Below, piece after piece: positions 1 through 13,300 of a stretch of 64,000 nt of DNA (the stretch's first letter is position 1; each line of letters starts with the position of its first letter). The translations under genes and the position numbers were made by a program. The DNA comes from Glandiceps talaboti (lineage: Eukaryota > Hemichordata > Enteropneusta > Spengelidae): the NCBI RefSeq assembly GCF_964340395.1, contig NC_135549.1, positions 26,502,595 to 26,566,594 of the forward strand, written 5' to 3'. The notes beneath the pieces are model-generated. The model did no database searches and had not been told where the DNA came from. It worked only from the letters and a program-made list of their open reading frames with translations.

Positions 1-106
1 CATACCTACATATATACATACATACATAAAGTACGTACTGCATACGTAGTATTTGCGTACGTACGTACACCCACATTTACATAAGTATGTACATACATAC
101 ATACAT

Positions 107-140
<34 letters not shown>

Positions 141-141
141 C
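1..141. repeat. CATA/CAGA microsatellite
   Basis: Short tetranucleotide runs (CATA, then CAGA) are visible, especially at 90-140. The same repeat types recur inside the introns of the Link gene. No coding signal. Confidence 0.9.
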
Positions 142-2160
142 AACCTATACGCATATAATTATTTATTTCGTGAATACCGAAAAATGCATCAGAATTAGCA
201 TGTACAGACAGATCTCTCTGGAATAATTCAGGTGGACGTATAGTTCAATATTGTCCTACGCATTTAGCATAATTATTCAAAGTTGACAGATGGATAAGGA
301 GTGGTATTTATCTTACATTTTTAAATTCACAAAACAATTTTATCATGGCTTCCTATATGAAAAATTGATGTAAAACAACAAAGATAAAAACAAACTGTGT
401 ACATTTATTGTTATTGTACGTAAAATAAACAATTTACACATTCATTAATCTTTTTGCAATTTATTGAATGACAAACAAGGACTTGGCATATTTTTTTTTA
501 GATTTATATTTTAGTGATAAGATTATTTCCGCTTTAAAATTTAAAAATCCAAAATAAATACCAACTCCTCATGAATATGGCCGTTTTACAGTAAACCTAT
601 TCCTCTTACAAATCTGTAATAAATGTTGTCATGATTATCAGACTAAACTCATAGTTATTTATTTCAAGTGACAATGGAACGCATCTTTCATTTATGGCAA
701 CATAGCACTTCGAAATATGTGCAACCGATAAAAACCCACCTTTTGTTCTGTCTGTCAATAACAACAATGCCCAAACGTGTTTGTTGATGCTAAAACTGTT
801 TCACTGTTTGAATCGAATAATGTCGATTTGAATAATATGTTTTTGTATTTTTCATTATTATCATATTTTTACACAGATTATATCAGTTATCTGCTTATGA
901 CTTCATTTTAAAATACACGTTCTGGTATTGCTTACATCAATGAGTATATGTTTCAGATGAATGTCGACAGATTTTGCATGATTGTGTATATTTCGTTAGG
1001 GGCAGTCCCAGGATGCTTCCACAGTGGAGTAGTTGTAATTGACCTCTCGCTACACAGGGTCTCACATTTTGGTCGATGTAGATATTATTTAGTTGCGCAG
1101 CTAGCTGACAAGGAGTCGTTAATCTTTCCGGCATACCGAAGTACCCGATACCCTCTGACGAGTTTACCAGCTCAGGTGATCGGCGAATTGCTTTTGTAAT
1201 CAACGTTATTTGTATGTTGTGTAGAACGAACTACCTGATTTGAATCTTAATGGAACTTAATAATGGAACGTCTCCAATTGTCGGTTATGGTTACTTCTGT
1301 TGTGAAAGAAAAATCATGCAAAGTTGTTGGCGTGTTGACTTATCTCGAAGTAGCTTTCCGATTTCGAATATGCATCGGAAGTGATTAACGGGCTGCATGA
1401 CACAGTTTGAGGTCACCATTATTAAGAAGTGATAAATAGAATTACAGTTGTTTGTCACAGAACTTAATACATGGATTAATTAACCTACGTCCTCCTAATG
1501 ACTTGGAACGGAAAAGAATTATGTAAATGTAAACATTTACGTAAGTGATATGAAATTATTTATTCCGTAACAATGCAGAAACTATTTGCTCAAGGAATAT
1601 AACATTTAACCATCCACTCATGTGTAACTTCGAGGGTAATATTTATTTCCAGTATAAAGTTAAGATGTAAATTCATTTATTTAGAATTATCTTATTTAAG
1701 CCACCCCGTTTTGCTGTGAACTATTATCAATAAATGTTAACAAGCTTATATACTGGTTGTCAGTATAATATAATATAATATAATATAATATAATATAATA
1801 TAATATAATATGATATAAAATAATATAATATAATATTTAATGATATATGTAATAAGTATATTAATGGAATTGTTTATACGATGTTCAAATATATTAGAAA
1901 GTTATAAGAACTGTACCGTTCATTTATTAATAAATAAATAAATTAAATCAATTAATTAAATAATTTATTTATTCATTTATTTATTTATTTACTAATTTGG
2001 AATTTCCATGCTCCGGCTTCAAAATGAAAAAAAATACACACATGTCAAACAGGACAATTTTAATTTTTTATTGATGGGTTTGTACCACGTGAATGTGTAA
2101 TTTATGTATCCTAAAATAAATATTGAGATATTCCGATGCGTGTTGTGTTATTACTCGTCC
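142..2160. other. Upstream non-coding sequence
   Basis: AT-rich sequence with no credible exon. The two opposing 80-90 codon frames near 940-1200 overlap each other and have no recognisable domain. I see nothing else here apart from the pentanucleotide array at 1762-1850. Confidence 0.5.
1762..1850. repeat. (TAATA)n satellite
   Basis: A near-perfect 5-bp tandem repeat (TAATA), slightly degenerate after about 1810. It lies roughly 350 bp upstream of the predicted promoter. Confidence 0.9.
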
Positions 2161-2189
2161 ACGTAGGTGATCACGCTGATACCATTAAC

Positions 2190-2195
2190 TATAAA
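2190..2195 (+). promoter_or_regulatory. Candidate TATA box of the Link-array gene
   Basis: TATAAA sits about 30 bp before the inferred first transcribed base (near 2220) and just upstream of a good splice donor at 2252. Spacing fits a focused RNA polymerase II promoter. This is inference from position only; no transcript evidence is available. Confidence 0.45.
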
Positions 2196-2219
2196 TTGCT
2201 TCGTCCACGTCATCAAAAG

Positions 2220-2251
2220 AGAAGTGTTGGCTAGACGAGAATCGGAGACAG
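2220..2251 (+). other. Candidate 5' UTR exon of the Link-array gene
   Basis: The segment ends in ACAG followed by a strong donor, GTAAGA (2252). It contains no ATG, so it would be non-coding and spliced to the signal-peptide exon, whose acceptor (T-rich tract plus TCAG) ends at 2734. The start is placed about 30 bp after the TATA box and is approximate. Confidence 0.45.
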
Positions 2252-2734
2252 GTAAGAAAACACTTTCAAGATGCTGTAGACACTTTTTATTTTAAGCTTT
2301 TGGATAGATATCCAAATGTAATGCAACTCGACAATCAACATTACCACCTTATAGTAATCTGATTAAACCTGCACTGGCTGCAACTTGAGTATTGTTTTTT
2401 TTGTCAACTTGACAACCAAAAATGTATTCACTGAAAATTGTTGAAATACCAATAAGTAGATATTTTGTATGCCAATTATCGGTCTATATTATCTATATAT
2501 TATATATTACTAACTTAAACTCGGGATCTATTGAGAATGGTGATATTTAGATTCGCATCCGAAAACCAATTTTAATGGACATATTGCACCATATTATATG
2601 TACTACTACACACATATGTTTACTCACATGTAAACTGCACTGTTAGTAAAATGTTTGTTGAGCCGGAAGGCGTTCTGTTTGAGGTGAAATGGTTTTATAT
2701 TGTGACAATGACCATGAATGATTTATTTTTTCAG

Positions 2735-2793
2735 GATGAAGTTTTTGGTGTTAGCAGTCCATACCATTTTAATTTCTTTGTCCGTGGAAGGAG
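2735..2793 (+). CDS. Signal-peptide exon of a tandem Link-domain protein
   Basis: The acceptor is a T-rich tract ending TCAG. The ATG is at 2736 and the donor is GTATGT at 2794. It encodes MKFLVLAVHTILISLSVEG, a Lys followed by a hydrophobic core and small residues, typical of a secretory signal peptide. The exon ends in phase 1 with a G. Joined to the next Link exon at 23930 it gives Gly-Glu-Ile-Phe-His-Ser, the same lead-in seen at the second Link module. The start is chosen because it is the only ATG in the exon and sits one base after the acceptor. The intron that follows is about 21 kb, so an undetected small exon in between is possible. Confidence 0.7.
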
Positions 2794-5700
2794 GTATGTT
2801 ACTTTAATATGTCAACAGAAAATGTAACACTTTCTAAAACAACAATATGGTTAACAGAAACGTAGTGTCTATGTATCTCTATGACCAAAAACAACACTCA
2901 GTTCTGCATTCCGAATTCGTCTAAATCAATACCTTACTGCAATAGTTATAAAATATGTATGCTTGACTGGGACTACAGATTCCGTTTTCCTACCACTACT
3001 TTTTGACCTAGACCTTGCCCATGTCATTTAGAAACCTTCTCTAGCATTCCCACATCCATCATTTTAAGGTGTTCTTCAAATGCATATTTAGTTGTTTAAA
3101 TGCTTGGTAATGTATAGTACTAATGCACCTCTTCGTACAACTTATTCTAGAAACAAACTGTTGTAGTCAAATGAGGTAATTCTTATGTAACTTTGATATA
3201 ATAGTATTCCAAGGGCACCTGAAACATGAGTAAAGTGTTAACTAATGAGTACAAAATATTGGTTTAAGCAGGATTTCCGAACAAATGCCTAAAGTGGTAA
3301 AATTCCTGTTAAGAGTTGGCAATATCATTTATTTTGTTGTACTGATTGTTCGGAATTGGTTGTCATACTACAGATCGATCTCTTCCTATTTTATTTCTCT
3401 TAGCGCGTATACATCACTGGACAATCATGTCTTGACGCGCTCACGGTCAGTAAATTAAATTTAGCATAGTCGACGAGTACGGTCATATTTACTACACTGC
3501 AAACCGGAATACAAATTTCAAACTTAGTTTATCATGTACATATGATGTTCAGTACTCAATATATGGTATTATGAAAGCCATAGTTAGATAATTTCAATAA
3601 TTCATAGAGTCGCAAACATTCATATGCCTGGAGTGCTAAAATACGTGGCCGCCGAGTGAAAGACAGGGAAAACTTAACATTTTTCCTGAATGTGCATAAA
3701 ATTCGAAAAAGTCAAATGATACTTTTAGGGCGACATAGTGAGAATGTCATCTCAAATATTTGTTGAAGTAACAGAAAAACAAAAAAGTTAAACCAAGGAA
3801 TTTCATGAGGTGACGAATATCCATAGCGATGCCGTGGTTTTGTGTAATTTCGACTTATAATTTTCAAATTTTGCATCCATTTTCCGAGTATAATAGGCAA
3901 AATTCGTATCGTTTTAGAATTTTGAATTAATACTCTGTATTATTGTAATATGTATTTGAGTATGATTTTATCGACGAGTATTCTTAGGGGCGAAATCAAC
4001 ACTTCAATGTAGGATAACAAACTAAATTTCTTTAGTTAGACCTCGGACCCCCCCCCCCCTCCCTTCTAACTAAATTAAAGTGGCCACAATTGATAATTGT
4101 TTCAGCCAGCGCAGTCAATATTAAATCAGTATGTAGTAGTAGATAGTACTATGAATACAAGGCCAGTGTGCATTGAGATAATTGCTCTTTTATTAACACT
4201 TTCTCGTCTTTGCAAATGGCTAACTTTACAACATTATTATAACAACAACAGTAGAAAACCAGTATACAACTGTGAACATTCTGCCAAGATCTCTTGGACG
4301 GCCTCAAAATACGTTTATAGACGGCATTACTCTGTTATTTTTTGATATTGATCTCCCAGAGCTTGTTTGTTAGTCTCTCAAAATCATTTGATGGCGTTTT
4401 GTACATTGTGGGGAGAACGTATATACATGTACATATATATGGAGACCGGGAGTGGTGAAATGACTTACCAAAGTTACCTGCACTCAATCGTCCGTCGTCC
4501 GAACACAGGCACTGTCAGTGAAACAACTTTAAAAAGATTGAGACGTGCGCATGCATACACACAGAGAACGTCATGGATTTTGACCTTTTCCCCAACATAT
4601 CTTCAGTTTCATGCATTTACTTGGAGTGAACATTCCTACATTTCCTGATTGGACATTTTTCCGAATTTCTATTTCTGTGCTAGCATTGGGTTTCAAAAAT
4701 CATTAGCCACATTTCTCTTATTTGGCTAATGTTGTCCATTTTCCATTAGCCACAAACTTTAAACGTTGAAAATATTACATTGTTACAGTTTGCCTACATC
4801 AAAATATTGATTCTATCATGCTAAACTAAATTTTGCAAGTTTATTTATGTGTGTATTTTTATATTGTAGATGCTAAAATAGGAATTTACATTGTAATGAT
4901 CCTTGCTACATTAGATCAACCACATTCATCACATCTTTTTAATCCTTTTTCTACCCAGAGGATAATTGTTTGTACACAAGAACAGGTTACAAAGAAAGAG
5001 GATTAAGCTCTCAAAAGATTTCTTTGAGCAATACCACTGACCAATCTCGGCACTGTATAGTTTTTATTTTGTAAATTTTAGTTGTTGTTTTTTCTATTCC
5101 TGGTGTGAATCCAGTTCATTATTCTGCAACTCTTTATCATATGAATGAACGACACAATATTTCAATGGGATACATATATTTTGTTTCACTATTAAATTTG
5201 ATCAGGGATGAGCAAATATATAAGCTTAATAATAACAATGTAGATGTACCGACAGGAGTACCTTTTAATTTAGAATATAGAACAAACTTTGATTGTCATG
5301 AGAAATACACAAGATTTTGATGCAGCTTGATCGGAACTACTTAATAATTGCGATAGCATGATTGTTTCAAGAATAATTTCGATAATAACAAGAAGACTAA
5401 ATTGACACAGGTGTGCGCGGCAATAAGGGCACCGGAGAGACGACGCAAAATCAAACGACGCGACGAATCATCCAACTGCAGCTAGCTAGCTATACAATCA
5501 CCGGTCGTAGAATTTGAGTCGCGGATTCGTCAGTCGAATTTAAACATATTTTGTGTGAAACAAATTACAAACAAAACTAAACCTCTTAGAGTTATACTAT
5601 TTGATATTATTATATTTTTAAGTTACATAAAATAAATCTTTGGTAGAAATGTGAAAGAAAACCATCATTTTATGCTATGAAATTTGGGCTATGAATTACT

Positions 5701-6590
5701 GAATACGTTCATAACTTACGTCGCAAATGAAAATAGATCTAGATGTGATCGCGCGGTTTCTCTATTCAACTTGGGAATATTTAGGAATGTTCCTGTACTT
5801 GCGGACCAAAATGAACTGAGTATTCTTTCAAAGTGTCTTTTTATCGGCTATATAGATGCAGACATCAGATGTCAAACCGTACTTCGATTACATAACGTAA
5901 TGTTACTTCAACCAATGCTTGGCAATTCCCAATGCAATTGGCATGATTGGTAGGCCTGCTTCCCAAATGTATGCTGGCTTTTCAACACATTTCTAACTTT
6001 GATACGATGGTCCGTGACCACATGCGTTTCGCCTATATTAACTTAGGTGGAGAAAAGAAACACGAACATATGAAAGAAGCCCGCCCTCTATCTCCAACTA
6101 TTGCTTTGTTAATGTATACCACTCAATTGCAGTGTCTCATAGTTGCCGTTACCCTCCTTTGGTACATATTTGAACAGTTTTAAAGTACCAAGTAGTATAA
6201 TTTCGCTGGTAATTTCTGTTTTTATTAGAATAAAACAGGCTGGCTTTGTACCTTTCATATTTCCACCCCTATTTACTTTCTTTCTACCACCTTTTGACAG
6301 CAGAGTACATACATAACACTGACCCACTCGACAATGTTCTTCCCACATTAAAACACACTGGTTATGGTTCATGGGGTTTTTGACATTTGTGGAAGTACTC
6401 ACTTGTACTCTTTTACAATATTTACAATAGGGAGTTCAGAATTCAAAATGACGCTCAAACGAATTCATGGTCACTGTAAAATGGTTTTTTTTTTTTTAAA
6501 ACCAACTCCGATTGTCGTTTGGCAATAAAATTAGGATTGGTTTGGAAAGGGGGTAGATTTGCAATGATTTAGCGCCATAAAAGCTTATGT
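2794..6590 (+). other. First part of the 21-kb intron; no gene seen
   Basis: AT-rich intronic sequence. Open frames of 60-100 codons occur on both strands (for example 4097-4648, 5684-6183) but none has a recognisable domain or splice-compatible borders. A poly-C tract lies near 4050 and a small CG-rich patch near 5420-5480. Confidence 0.5.
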
Positions 6591-6768
6591 TGTGTAGTTT
6601 TCGAAAAGCACGCCCGGTGGGAAAGACGCCCAACAGGCGACTTCGCGCCATTGCCGTACTTGGCACTTGATTCTTGTGGGGTGTCTCTTGAAAACGGGAA
6701 TAGCGAAGGGAGAGCCAATCAAGTAAGACCTTTCAAATCTAGCTAAAATTATCATACTTAAGTCTAAC

Positions 6769-6826
6769 AGCATACCTCCAGGCTCAGGACACTCCTCCAA
6801 GCTGGGCACCTCCAAGCTCAAGACGG
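6769..6826 (-). repeat. Left copy of a roughly 60-bp inverted repeat
   Basis: The reverse complement of this stretch closely matches 9237-9299 (shared blocks include CTTGGAGGTGCCCAGC and GAGGTATGCTGTTAGA, allowing mismatches). The two copies face each other across 2.4 kb holding a Penelope-like remnant and a MITE-like element. They may be two copies of one short repeat or the ends of one composite insertion. Confidence 0.55.
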
Positions 6827-7339
6827 CCCCAGGAACATGTTCGTGAAATGCTTTCGTTTATCCTTGTGTTGTTTGTGTATCGATACCGTTCGCTTAAAGT
6901 GCTGTCCAGCTGCTTTTTCATTTTCATGTTTTTAAAGTTTTTAGGAATTGAAATCATTAGGTTGTCCTTGTAAACTGTATTTTACCTCCTTGCTTTTTAT
7001 CTCTTAATTTCCTTAACACGTGTCTTTTAATAATATGTTTTAAATAATATTGCATTTCGTTCACTTTTTCTTGTTTTATTTTGTTCACTTTTTCTTGTTT
7101 TATTCTTAATGGATCATTGACATAATAGTAATAAATTACAATTACTATATTAATTACATGTAAGCTTGTAAAAGCACAAAGCAAAAGACCGAAGGCCGTA
7201 GAAAACTTTTAATAGACGTGGTATCTACGTACACAAATACGTTGCACTCTGACGCAATGCAATCAGTTGGCAAATCACTTGACTCGCCAGTTACACAAAG
7301 AATCGACGATAACGATACTATAACAATACGATTTTAGAC

Positions 7340-8250
7340 CGCACATGACTATAACATTCCAAAACCACTAACAGAGTATCTCTTACAATTAGTGTGATTC
7401 TCACGAAAAACACATTTGATTTTAATGGAGAATTCTACACACAAACATGTGGATGCAGCATGGGCTCTTCTGCAGCACCCGAAATAGCCGACATAGCATT
7501 CCATGAACTGGAAAGTCGCATTATTGAAATCTAAAATATCACTCTGGACACGTTTCAGGGATGACGTATTCATGATATTCTGTGGCATCCAAGCGGAACT
7601 AAATAATCTGAGTGAAAAAATAAACCAAATGCATCCAACTTTCAAATTTTCGTTGGAAAGCTCAGATCAGAAGTGTAACATCTTGATCTTACAATCCACA
7701 CAGGTCAACGACACCACCAAGACCAAATATTGGATATCAAAACTCATGTTAAACAAACGGACACATTCCAATATTTACACATGCCACCCGGTTTTTAAAT
7801 GGTTCATTTAAGGCTAAACGATCAGATACATACGAACATGTAGTAACGAAAAAGAATTTGAAATGAAAATGAAATTCTTCACTGAGAAACTGGCGAAAAG
7901 AGGCTATAGTGAAACAGAAATAAATAACTAAATCAAGGGAGTCCACTATCGTAACAGAGAGACATATCTCGAAAGCCGGACACCCACAAAGGAGATCCCA
8001 TTGGTCTTTAAAACAGCACACAGTCGTCCCTACATTAACATATCTCATGTACGAGATGCAATAACTAAACACTGGGCCTTAATATCAGACAATGAGACTA
8101 TATTAAATCAATTATATTCAAAAAGACCAATCATAGCACAAAAGTGAAACAAAAACGTAAAAGACAAATTAGTCAACACTAAATTAAAGCATTCCGAATT
8201 TAAAAATCTAGCGAAAAAAAAGAACTAGATGATAGGAATACTGAAATACT
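7340..8250 (+). pseudogene. Penelope-like element reverse transcriptase remnant (copy 1)
   Basis: Translating across several frames gives RT pieces in the right order. First comes a CGCSMGSS-like block around 7445-7500, then the catalytic region WTRFRDDVFMIF (about 7538-7580) with the RDD motif. A thumb-like part follows to about 8200, containing TYLESRTPTKEIP and a block resembling KRPIIA..NKNVKDKLVNTKL. Frameshifts and stops between these make it inactive. No GIY-YIG endonuclease domain is visible after the RT, so it is either endonuclease-less or truncated. It lies in the first long intron in sense orientation to the Link gene. Family assignment is from recognised RT and thumb motifs; the clade is not determined. 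Confidence 0.65.
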
Positions 8251-8330
8251 GGCATCTCTACTTGATGAACAATACGAGTAAACTCTGAGCAAACAACTTT
8301 GGGAAGGTGAATTTATCACAACAACCGCGA

Positions 8331-8362
8331 CTGATGAAGAGACCCTCAGCTGGTTTCGAAAC
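8331..8362 (+). ncRNA. Hammerhead-ribozyme-like motif after Penelope copy 1
   Basis: The core CTGATGA (8331-8337) is followed by GAGACC...GGTTTC, which can pair as stem II with one G-U, then GAAAC (8358-8362). These are the invariant hammerhead core pieces in order. Penelope-like elements are known to carry hammerhead motifs, and this one lies about 100 bp after the RT remnant. I could not define stems I and III or the cleavage site, so activity is uncertain. Confidence 0.45.
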
Positions 8363-8512
8363 GTTCAGCTAGAAGGATCAACTATTACCGCTCCGGGAAC
8401 GTATCGCCAATAGTTTCCCTACTCAAACCAACCCAAAATTTTAAGGGTTCCAACCTGTACGTAACAACCACGTGCACACGGCTGGTCATCTCTAACCCAA
8501 CTACCATACAAC

Positions 8513-9149
8513 CTGGGGCGCGTTCGGTAGTCAAAACGTTTTGTCATTGTCTGGCCAGGGCGCCCTGGCCCTGCTCCGAACTGTATCTTGCATGTTGCGC
8601 GTGAAAAACAAAAGATGGCGGCACATTCAAACAGAAGATTGTCGAATTTTGTGTACATTCAGCACTCATCATTGAAAAGACGATGCACATAGTTAAAGCA
8701 CACCTTTGCAGTACTGTCAGGATGCTAGAATCCCTAAAAAAGGCCTGTTATTTATGCATACACTATTTTTACACTAACGAAGTGATCTTTGACCTGTGAC
8801 CTGACCCCAAGTTTATCTTGCATCGCTCAATGTACGTCAAATCGACCGTACCATTATCCCGACGGGTATTCGTATTTCTAAATACCGTTGCCAATTGTAA
8901 ATGACCAATTCCATGAACTTTTTTGCAGTGCTGAATCAAAACTAATGTTCACTAAGTAATCCTACACAAAAACTCAAGTTCGCCGATGAAGTGAGAATTC
9001 GTGGCCGCCATCTTGGCTTTTGGCGAGTCACCTCACTCTTCCGCCTTCCTTCGTCCCGGGTCGCCCGCGAAAAACTATGACAATTAGACGTTCGGGAACA
9101 AAACGTTTTGAAACGTCCGCGGGCGCTTTGTCTACCGAACGCGCCCCTG
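8513..9149. mobile_element. MITE-like element with CAGGGGCG-type inverted termini
   Basis: GGGGCGCGTTCGGTAG at 8515-8530 is exactly complementary to 9132-9147. The enclosed sequence is more GC-rich than the flanks and has no transposase. Termini of this CAGGGGCG type are common in hAT-like transposons. I could not identify a clear target-site duplication, and a poly-C tract at the right border may obscure it. Confidence 0.5.
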
Positions 9150-9236
9150 GATGAACGGACCCCCCCCCCCCCCATAGAACGCCATCTCCGTTTACCTGTC
9201 ACTGCACATGCGCAAACAATATGTATATGCGGCCTG

Positions 9237-9299
9237 AGCTTGGAGGTGCCCAGCCTGGCAGACTGGAGGAATGTCCTGAGCCTAGAGGTATGCTGTTAG
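9237..9299 (+). repeat. Right copy of a roughly 60-bp inverted repeat
   Basis: Partner of 6769-6826 in inverse orientation, with a few mismatches and a short insertion. No coding content. Confidence 0.55.
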
Positions 9300-10300
9300 A
9301 CCCTGAAAATTATAGCCAATAAAATTAGCTGTAAAATGATATGTGTTCAATACGGATAGGGCCGACATTTCTAGTACTAAAATAAGATTGAAGTTTTTTG
9401 TCTCGTGATTTCATATTTATATACGGTAGTTGTCTTTCTAAACAGTTATTTTTAGATCAGTTGGTATTTAAATTACGTTTCTGTTTTAGTATGTCTTTGA
9501 CGAGCTCCCTTTATAAAAACGCCGTACAAATTTGGATGTCAGCGTTCGACCGGGCGCTCGACTTAACTGACTGGGTGAAGCTCAATCACAACAATCACGT
9601 ACACAATGGCGGCTGTCAAAATCGATGACGCAATTTTATCATATTGATATGGGCGTGTCAAATTTCAAGACGTTTTAGTTTGTGGGTCCAGTTCTTGTTT
9701 CATTTTGTTTCTATGAGTTTATTCAGCAAGAAAGCAACTATGTGTTCTATGATTTTGTACTTCCTACATGCAGTGCACGTGGTGATCGTAAATGTTATCG
9801 TTACAACTTACACTTAGTATACAGTCTATATTGAACTGGAAGCCATGGAACTACTATTACACGTTCCGTGTTCCGTGTTGCTAGTTTGTGTTTTGAGGAA
9901 CATTTCTAAATACACGAAATCAGTTATTGAATGTTTAGTGGAGATTGATATTCAGTTTGAAAATAAAAAAATAAAAATCCTGAACTTGTATTTTACTATT
10001 GTTTTTGTGCTTGTCATTTCGTAGTAAGTATGACCACCGGCTGCGTCATGTTTATGTCAACCCGGAAGTATGAAACACGAAGTGACTTAGTTTTACATGT
10101 AATTAGTCGAAATTTTAATTCATACTACTGGTAACATTCAAATTTATTTTCTTTTATGTTGGCAGTATGGAGATTTGCCTTATGAGAAGATAATTTTGGG
10201 GGGTTTTGGTCTTTAAAAATCTATAATATTAAAGATCAATGTGTACTAGAAATGTTATACACAATTTAATAACTGTTGATATATCTTTCTCTACTTAGAG
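9300..10300 (+). other. Intronic sequence without a recognised feature
   Basis: AT-rich. A 76-codon frame at 9398-9628 has no recognisable domain. Nothing else supported. Confidence 0.5.
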
Positions 10301-10301
10301 T

Positions 10302-13300
10302 ATGGGAACTACTCTCACAATCTGTGATAAACTAGAAAGTCTATTGTCAGGAAAGACAACATTAGTAGAGATAGGATGTGATGTTCCTTTGACAAATGAG
10401 CTCCTTCTTAGTCTTCACAGTGGACTTTAGACCACAGATACAAATATTCAGCAGGTGTTGCCCAGTGTCCTTAGGTTATTTGAGCCGAACATGAACTTAC
10501 CATCCAAAGTTAGTAATCTAGTCAGGAAAGTTAGGAAGATGATAGATAGGGAAGACGGGAAGGGAATGAAGCAGATATTATGGAAGCTAGTATTCCAATT
10601 ACAACTTCTATACCAAAATTGTCATCTACTTTTCAAGACAAACACATCACACCAGAGATATTGTATACACGTAGCTTTGCTCAGAATGAAGATGGTACAA
10701 TGAACCTAGAGGTTAGACAGATACTAGAATTAAGGAATTTCCTGGTGAGTCAACACCTTGCATGGAGTCAGGCTACGAAGTAGTTAGGTGTACTTATATT
10801 AGGAACCAGTGACCTTAGTGTGTGAGCAGTTAGTCAGCAATGGACACGTCTACATAATAAGTATTTGAAAATTAAACGAAGTGGTAAATTACCATGATGT
10901 AATGATGTAGAGAGCTTTCTAAGTCAACCCTATAAGGCACCAGCTAGAAAAGTTCAAGATAGAGTTAGTGGTGATGAGAGTGGGGGAATTCTAATCAAGA
11001 AGATGGTACAAGTAACATAGATGTGGAAAATTTAATTGGAAGATTTACATGTAGTCTAGCTGACAGTTATGAAGAAATAAGTAATCTAACTCAAGCTATG
11101 GAGGAATTGTCTGAGGAAACATTAGCAGCTCTAGAGAAATACAAAAGATGGAGAAACTATCAGAACAGTACAAACATAAGAGAAGTCTCATTGCTCAGTT
11201 GAAAGAGAAAATAGCATCATTATCATCAAGAAATGTAAACAAAAGAATAAAACGACGTGATGATCAAATATCAGAGATAAACAAACAACTCAGAGACAAA
11301 AATGAAATTTAGATAAAGTAACAGAGGAAACACAGAAACTCAACAAACAACTGGATCAGATATTAAAAGAAAAGAAAAATCTCCAAAAAAATAAAAGCTT
11401 CTGGAAGCGAAAGGCTGTGACGATTGAGGGAAGTAATCAAATGAAATTAGAACATGCTAAAGAACAAATATCTGAATTAGAAAATGAAAATCAAGAAATC
11501 AAGGAACAAATCAATGACATGCTTGACAATGAACCAGACGTAAAAACATTCAAAGATGGAAAATATACCCGGTTCGACAGTATACGTCAGACGTACTATG
11601 ATCTACTGGTTCATAATGTATCTATTGAAAGCTGTTCTGCTTTAGTTAAATTTGTGCTTAAAAACCTCCTAAATGTTCATGTTGAGAGCTAGAGACTACC
11701 TTGCAAATCACTGACATCAATGATGCAAGTCGAAGCTTTAGTGATTGCAGAGGCCCAGGCTGCTTCCAAAACCCTAAGAACAACCACCAATAAACACTCT
11801 CCATTCAGATGGTACTAGAAAGAGGTGTATTGATTATGCTGGGATCCAGGTTACACTCACATCACTCTCCTTAGGGTTCCAAGAACTCTTGAGAGGGAGT
11901 GCTGATGACTATATATCAGCCACCATGCACACCATCCATGAGCTTAGTGGGGCAATCTCTGAAAATGATATTGAACGTCAAGAAATATATGCACAACTGC
12001 TCCTCCACAGTAAAGACACAATGAGCAATCGTCATGTAGTGAACAAAAAAATACAAAAGCAAATTAGAAGCATTGAGAGGAACATTACTACCAATAGTGG
12101 AAAAGAACTGGGACAAGTTAAACGAATCTGAGAAAACTAGTATGAAAACAGTAACATCACCTATTGTGTGGTGTGCATGTCCTTAGTGGTTTGGCAACAG
12201 CAGTCAGTAACTCAAGTAAATGTTTTGAAAGTGAAAACAAAGATCAATTGAATACAGAGAAACGACCACTTGGTAACCAGTCACACTGCTTTTCACTTCT
12301 GTACCGAGGTAGTAAAGCCTTCACCAACTCTGGATGTCAGAAATCAGGAGTTTTCACTTACTTAGATGAAATAAAAGAAATAAATCATCCAACATCATTT
12401 CAACACCATAGATTTAACATAGCATTTCATCAGGGAGCGGCCGTCTATTACCATAGTAACCATATCTCATACTTTTTGAAGTCAGGAAGAGTTGACTCTA
12501 TGAACAAATTCATAAATGTAATAGGTTCCATCCATGACATGAACCCACACTGGCTAGAATTAAAAACATGTTTAGCTGACAATGCAATAGATCAATCACC
12601 ATTGTTAAATGAAACATCATACTTTTTTTTAAATTTTTGTGCTAGGAATTCCTCCCAGCGATTTTCTGTTATGCAGACAAATACAAACAAACACACACAA
12701 ATGCTACAGATATCCATTCGGGTTTGGGACTACGTGGCAGGGCTATACTGCACGCTCTTTATCACGTTGCTGTGGAACTGTCAAGGCTTTCCCAGTCAGG
12801 CCACAGCACAGGCTATCCCAGAGTCAACCAGGCCCGGCCAACATAGCACCTACGGACTCCGTGTGAGTAATCTTGCCCGACTTTTCGAGTCCTACCAAAT
12901 TCGCACTCGTTTTGTGAGTGAGACAGCCTACCCATTGAGTCTGTAGAACACTCGCCCTGGGTTTGGGTCGGTCACAGAATAATCCCCTGTTTCCAGTTGG
13001 ATTTGAACCCGTGACCTCCCGACTGCCAATCCTGTGCGCTAACCACTACGCTACAGGGAGCCGGTGAAACATCATACTTAACTGACACAACTGTAACCAA
13101 GGATGAAATGTACTTACACTCATTTCCAAAGGAAAGGGATACAGAGTTTGATGCCTTAACCTCCAAAGCATTACAGTCTTTTTGCAAATCTATGATCCCT
13201 GTTGTAGATAGATCTAGACAACTAAAGAATCAACTACCCGGGGGGGGGGGGGACGAAAACCAACCCAGTAGTATTGATTGATGAGGTGGGGAATGCACCA

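Noticed and set aside
4097-6402. Several 70-97 codon frames as small genes
   Set aside because: They overlap on both strands, show no domain and no conserved splice structure.
12164-12946. Single 260-codon open frame taken as one protein
   Set aside because: Its last third (from about 12625) is translated SINE sequence; the genuine coding-like part continues after 13080.
13000-13065. Candidate tRNA gene (B-box and A-box on minus strand)
   Set aside because: It is the tRNA-like head of a SINE: it lies at one end of a 440-bp insertion with a 15-bp target duplication, and the 3' half does not fold as a mature tRNA.
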